This document shows, piece by piece, positions 30,333-31,699 of a stretch of DNA of 31,699 bases. The position numbers and the translations under genes are program-made. Source of the DNA: an uncultured Collinsella sp. (lineage in GTDB: Bacteria; Actinomycetota; Coriobacteriia; Coriobacteriales; Coriobacteriaceae); NCBI GenBank assembly GCA_900758375.1, contig CAAERJ010000031.1, positions 1 through 31,699 of the forward strand, in the 5' to 3' direction. A model generated the notes under the pieces. The model saw nothing but the letters and a program-made list of their open reading frames with translations, was not told where the DNA came from and made no database searches. How positions within the stretch are numbered: position 1 is the stretch's first letter; every line of letters starts with the position of its first letter.

Positions 30333-31562
30333 ATGGATCGAAACGAACTCGACCCCAGCGTCCCCAGCGCCACGGAGGTCAAGAAGATCCCCCTCATCAT
30401 TAAGGTATACGCCGTCCTGTGCATCCTGTCCGGCGTGGGCACGCTCCCGTCGGTCGGCGCCTTTATGTGGCAGGTCATCACCGCACTCATCAACGGCAAC
30501 GCCGCCGCCAAGCTCGGCGACAACACGCTCGTCGCGGTCGGACTGATTGTCGCCGGCATCATGCTCTCGGCTGCCAGTGCCGTCATCTTGATCATCTTTG
30601 GCCTGGACCTCATCAAGAACCAGCGCCGCAATGCCGCCCGTCTGTCCTATATCCTTATCGCGTTTACCGTCGTCGAGCTTTTGGTTGACGTGATGCTCCA
30701 GGGCATCGGGCCCTTCTTGCTGCGCCCTGCCATCCAGCTCGGCATCCTCGTCGCGCTTTCGGCCACCGTCGACCCCACACTGCGCCAGGAGCGCGAGCTG
30801 CAGCGCCGCCTGCAGGAGATGCTCGACCGCGACGCCGCCGCCGAGGGCATGCTCGGGCGCGATGAAACCGGCGAGGGCTACATCAAGCTCAACTACTTCA
30901 ACCTGTTCTGGGTATTCTTTGTCTGCTGCGTGCTCGGCCTGGTCCTGGAGGATATCTGGCATATGACCGTCAACGATCCGGGTGTCTACCAGGACCGCGC
31001 CGGTATGCTGTTTGGCCCCTTCAGCCCCATCTACGGCTTTGGTGCCGTGCTCATGACCATGGTGCTCAACCGCTTCTATAAAAAGAACCCCATCATCATT
31101 TTCCTGGTGAGCGCCCTGCTCGGCGCCAGCTTTGAGGTGTTCGTGGGCTGGTTTATGCAGACCGCGTTTGGCGTGGTCTCGTGGAGCTACTCGCACATAA
31201 CGCTGTTCGGTATGCCCGACCCGCTCGTGGTCCTCACGGGCGGACGCACCTGCACGGGCTTCGCCTGTCTGTGGGGCCTGGGTGGCCTCATCTGGATCAA
31301 GCTGCTGCTGCCGAGGCTGCTCAAGCTCATCAACATGATTCCGTGGAAGAGCCGCTACTCGGCTACCGTCATCTTCACCATCATTATGCTGGTCGATGGC
31401 GTTATGACGCTGCAGTCGCTCGATTATTGGTATCAGCGCGTCAACGGCACGGAACCGGATATTCCCGTTGCGCAGTTCTACGGCAAGTACTTCGATAATG
31501 ACTTTATGGAAAACCGCTTCCAGAGCATGACCATGAGCCCCAAGGATGCGACGCGCGTGTAG
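30333..31562 (+). CDS. Polytopic membrane protein with CmpB-type putative ABC permease domain (409 aa)
   Basis: Residues about 18-160 carry four or five hydrophobic segments. A charged helix (ERELQRRLQEMLDRDAAAEG) links to a second membrane region. There YFNLFWVFFVCCVLGLVLED, GMLFGPFSPIYGFGAVLMT and the final KSRYSATVIFTIIMLVDGVM block fit the CmpB-type putative ABC transporter permease family of Firmicutes and Coriobacteria. No ATPase is adjacent and the substrate is unknown, so the permease label is only a family name. The ATG at 30333 has GAAAGG 6 nt upstream; the longer open frame lacks a site. The gene is divergent from purF. Confidence 0.85.
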   Translation: MDRNELDPSVPSATEVKKIPLIIKVYAVLCILSGVGTLPSVGAFMWQVITALINGNAAAKLGDNTLVAVGLIVAGIMLSAASAVILIIFGLDLIKNQRRNAARLSYILIAFTVVELLVDVMLQGIGPFLLRPAIQLGILVALSATVDPTLRQERELQRRLQEMLDRDAAAEGMLGRDETGEGYIKLNYFNLFWVFFVCCVLGLVLEDIWHMTVNDPGVYQDRAGMLFGPFSPIYGFGAVLMTMVLNRFYKKNPIIIFLVSALLGASFEVFVGWFMQTAFGVVSWSYSHITLFGMPDPLVVLTGGRTCTGFACLWGLGGLIWIKLLLPRLLKLINMIPWKSRYSATVIFTIIMLVDGVMTLQSLDYWYQRVNGTEPDIPVAQFYGKYFDNDFMENRFQSMTMSPKDATRV

Positions 31563-31604
31563 CGCCAACCGCGCCCAAAACGCAAAATGCCCGCCGGTAT
31601 CACA

Positions 31605-31699
31605 TGAACTGCGCCCCAAATCTTGGACGCCCTAAATAGCGACTAGGCCGCAAGGGCCTGATTCCGGTACTCCTCCGGGGTCAGGCCCTTCAATCTTAC
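31605..31699 (-). mobile_element. Terminal end of an IS3-family insertion sequence (cut by window edge)
   Basis: TGAACTGCGCCCCAAATC at 31605 has the TGA..TG..CCCCAAA form of IS3/IS150-group terminal repeats. Inward of it the minus strand encodes a transposase C-terminus ending at 31643. The outer boundary would be 31605. The rest of the element lies beyond the window. Confidence 0.7.
31643..31699 (-). CDS. IS3-family transposase OrfB, C-terminal fragment
   Basis: The last 18 codons and a TAG stop are visible, ending KGLTPEEYRNQALAA. This is the characteristic end of the integrase-type OrfB of IS3-family elements, whose catalytic DDE core would lie past the window. Whether the full gene is intact cannot be told. 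Confidence 0.7.
   Translation of the reverse strand, partial: VRLKGLTPEEYRNQALAA

Noticed and set aside
1..31699. tRNA or rRNA genes
   Set aside because: No CCA-ended cloverleaf, T-loop GTTCRAATC or rRNA block was seen in any intergenic stretch. This was a visual scan, so a covariance search would be decisive.

Overview
The window looks like a chromosomal segment of a gut Coriobacteriia actinobacterium, most likely Collinsella. The grounds are high GC with strong G/C third positions, actinobacterial gluABCD gene order, LAxTG-type surface anchors, a membrane-embedded LuxR-family regulator, and many small intergenic hairpins. The species call is an inference from gene content and style; no search was run.

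Layout. 56-3428 (minus): sirtuin, then a fused folate enzyme FolP-FolK, then a degenerate biotin-ligase-like protein, ending at a hairpin. 3564-4382 (plus): exonuclease III, followed by a 168-bp palindromic element. 4668-about 8000 (minus): a complete ECF vitamin-transporter operon (T, fused A-A, S). 8113-11578 (plus): glmU, prs and pth. 11938-14177 (plus): an overlapping NfnA/NfnB-type flavoprotein pair. 14317-14535: an array of three palindromes. 14572-18268 (minus): two surface proteins sharing an extended signal peptide and LAxTG anchors. 18484-19890 (plus, divergent): a 12-TM LuxR-type regulator. 19943-23644 (minus): a GluABCD-like amino-acid ABC transporter with a cytidylate-kinase-like gene at its end. 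23892-26264 (minus): YqeY, a membrane-anchored parvulin foldase and an orphan PTS EIIA. 26417-30038 (minus): purF-purM-purN. 30333-31562 (plus): a CmpB-type membrane protein. 31605-31699: the edge of an IS3-family element that continues past the window.

Functional links. Prs makes PRPP and PurF consumes it. PurM and PurN continue purine synthesis, and PurN uses a formyl-folate, which ties to the FolP-FolK enzyme. NfnAB would balance NADH, NADPH and ferredoxin in an anaerobe. The surface-protein pair and its divergent membrane regulator look like a host- or glycan-facing accessory locus.

The most unusual signal is non-coding. About ten intergenic hairpins carry a GGGGACAG-like core although their arms differ from site to site. 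Beside them lie a 33-bp terminal-inverted-repeat element, a 105-bp palindrome after prs, a three-unit palindrome array after nfnB, and an apparent repeat insertion inside the EcfA linker. No rRNA, tRNA or CRISPR array was recognised.
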